Position numbers and translations under genes: made by a program. This document shows, in pieces, positions 45,766-46,158 of a DNA stretch of 46,158 nt. Position 1 is the stretch's first letter, and each line of letters opens with the position of its first letter. The notes under the pieces were generated by a model that saw only the letters and a program-made list of their open reading frames with translations, was not told where the DNA came from and ran no database searches. The stretch comes from Acanthamoeba castellanii str. Neff (lineage: Eukaryota > Discosea > Longamoebia > Acanthamoebidae). Location: assembly GCF_000313135.1 (NCBI RefSeq), contig NW_004457586.1, positions 547,838-593,995 of the forward strand, read 5' to 3'.

Positions 45766-46158
45766 CAAAACTTCTGCTTGCCGGTGATGATGTTGTACCA
45801 CATCTGGAAGTCGCCCATCTGCCCACCAAAACACGAGGAAAGATTAATTTGATAATTGAAGCGCTAAAATTGGCAGTCAATCGTACGAGCGAGTAGAAAG
45901 GGTGCTTGAAAGTGGCGGGCTTGTTCTTCTCAATGAAGAAGTGACCAACCTACATTCACGTGTTAGCAACGAACTGCAAGTCGAACAGTAGATGAAATAC
46001 ATGAATTGCAGTTTGTCAATTGTTTTGGCGTGTAGTACCCAGGCGAAGCCGTAGCCCAAGACGAAGGGAGCGAAGAGGAACTTGTAGAGGCCGAGGAAGG
46101 TGAGGATAGCCAGCGAGAGCAGAGCCAGACTGGTGCCGATGAAGTGCAAGCGGCGATT
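45766..46158 (-). CDS. Mpo1-like (DUF962) membrane protein, 5' end outside the window
   Basis: The C-terminal exons of a minus-strand gene that leaves the right edge. LHFIGTSLALLSLAILTF is followed by hydrophobic sequence ending in GYGFAW, then across an intron VGHFFIEKNKPATFKHPFYSL, and a last exon MGDFQMWYNIITGKQKF with its TGA at 45766. The order His-x-x-Gly, membrane helices, then GHFF-E-x-N-x-PATF is that of DUF962. In yeast, Mpo1 of this family is an iron-dependent dioxygenase of the endoplasmic reticulum that acts in 2-hydroxy fatty acid alpha-oxidation. The visible His residues fit metal binding, but the first conserved HN-x-x-N-x-x-H box would lie beyond the edge. Confidence 0.75.

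Overview
The window is nuclear DNA of a free-living amoebozoan, most probably an Acanthamoeba (A. castellanii or a close relative). The reasons are GC-rich exons, genes packed on both strands and cut by many short GT-AG introns (about half of the donors I could place begin GTAC), microsatellites confined to introns and spacers, and the gene content: two kinases that join a TKL-type kinase domain to an SH2 domain (the Dictyostelium SHK architecture), a RhoGAP-RasGEF fusion, and kelch/F-box and RING/Sel1 proteins. I see no transposon, CRISPR array, rRNA or tRNA gene. All gene models below were spliced by eye. The starts, stops and domain exons are usually firm, but individual splice sites are not.

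Layout. 1-236 (+): 3' end of a probable 2-oxoglutarate/Fe(II) oxygenase. 302-1730 (-): COQ9 of ubiquinone synthesis. 2154-12286 (+): a giant Furry/Tao3/Mor2 scaffold with a charged Arg-Asp tail. 12483-15774 (-): a chromatin protein combining an ASH2-type zinc/winged-helix module, two chromodomains and a CDCA7-type zinc finger. 16503-18319 (+): bestrophin-like membrane protein. 18777-19724 (+): intronless four-helix membrane protein with a Gly-Tyr tail. 20376-22760 (+): first SH2 kinase. 23093-25803 (+): F-box, Rho-like degenerate GTPase and ZZ finger in one chain. 25855-30478 (-): RhoGAP-RasGEF. 30618-32085 (-): METTL21-type protein methyltransferase. 32412-34564 (+): kelch propeller with C-terminal F-box. 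34670-35983 (+): Ras protein with proline at the position of Gln61. 36130-36933 (-): degenerate CYTH (thiamine-triphosphatase-like) protein. 37061-40983 (-): RING finger plus Sel1 repeats. 41175-43995 (-): second SH2 kinase. 44051-45660 (-): RNase H2 subunit B. 45766 to the right edge (-): Mpo1-like (DUF962) protein, 5' end missing.

There is no operon logic, as expected for a eukaryote, but two themes recur. One is small-GTPase and phosphotyrosine signalling: Ras, RhoGAP-RasGEF, the Rho-like degenerate GTPase, two SH2 kinases, and Furry, whose relatives work with NDR kinases. The other is probable ubiquitin-ligase adaptors built from unusual parts: F-box-GTPase-ZZ, kelch-F-box and RING-Sel1. 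The strongest candidates for something undescribed are the chromatin protein at 12483-15774 and the F-box/pseudo-GTPase/ZZ protein at 23093-25803.
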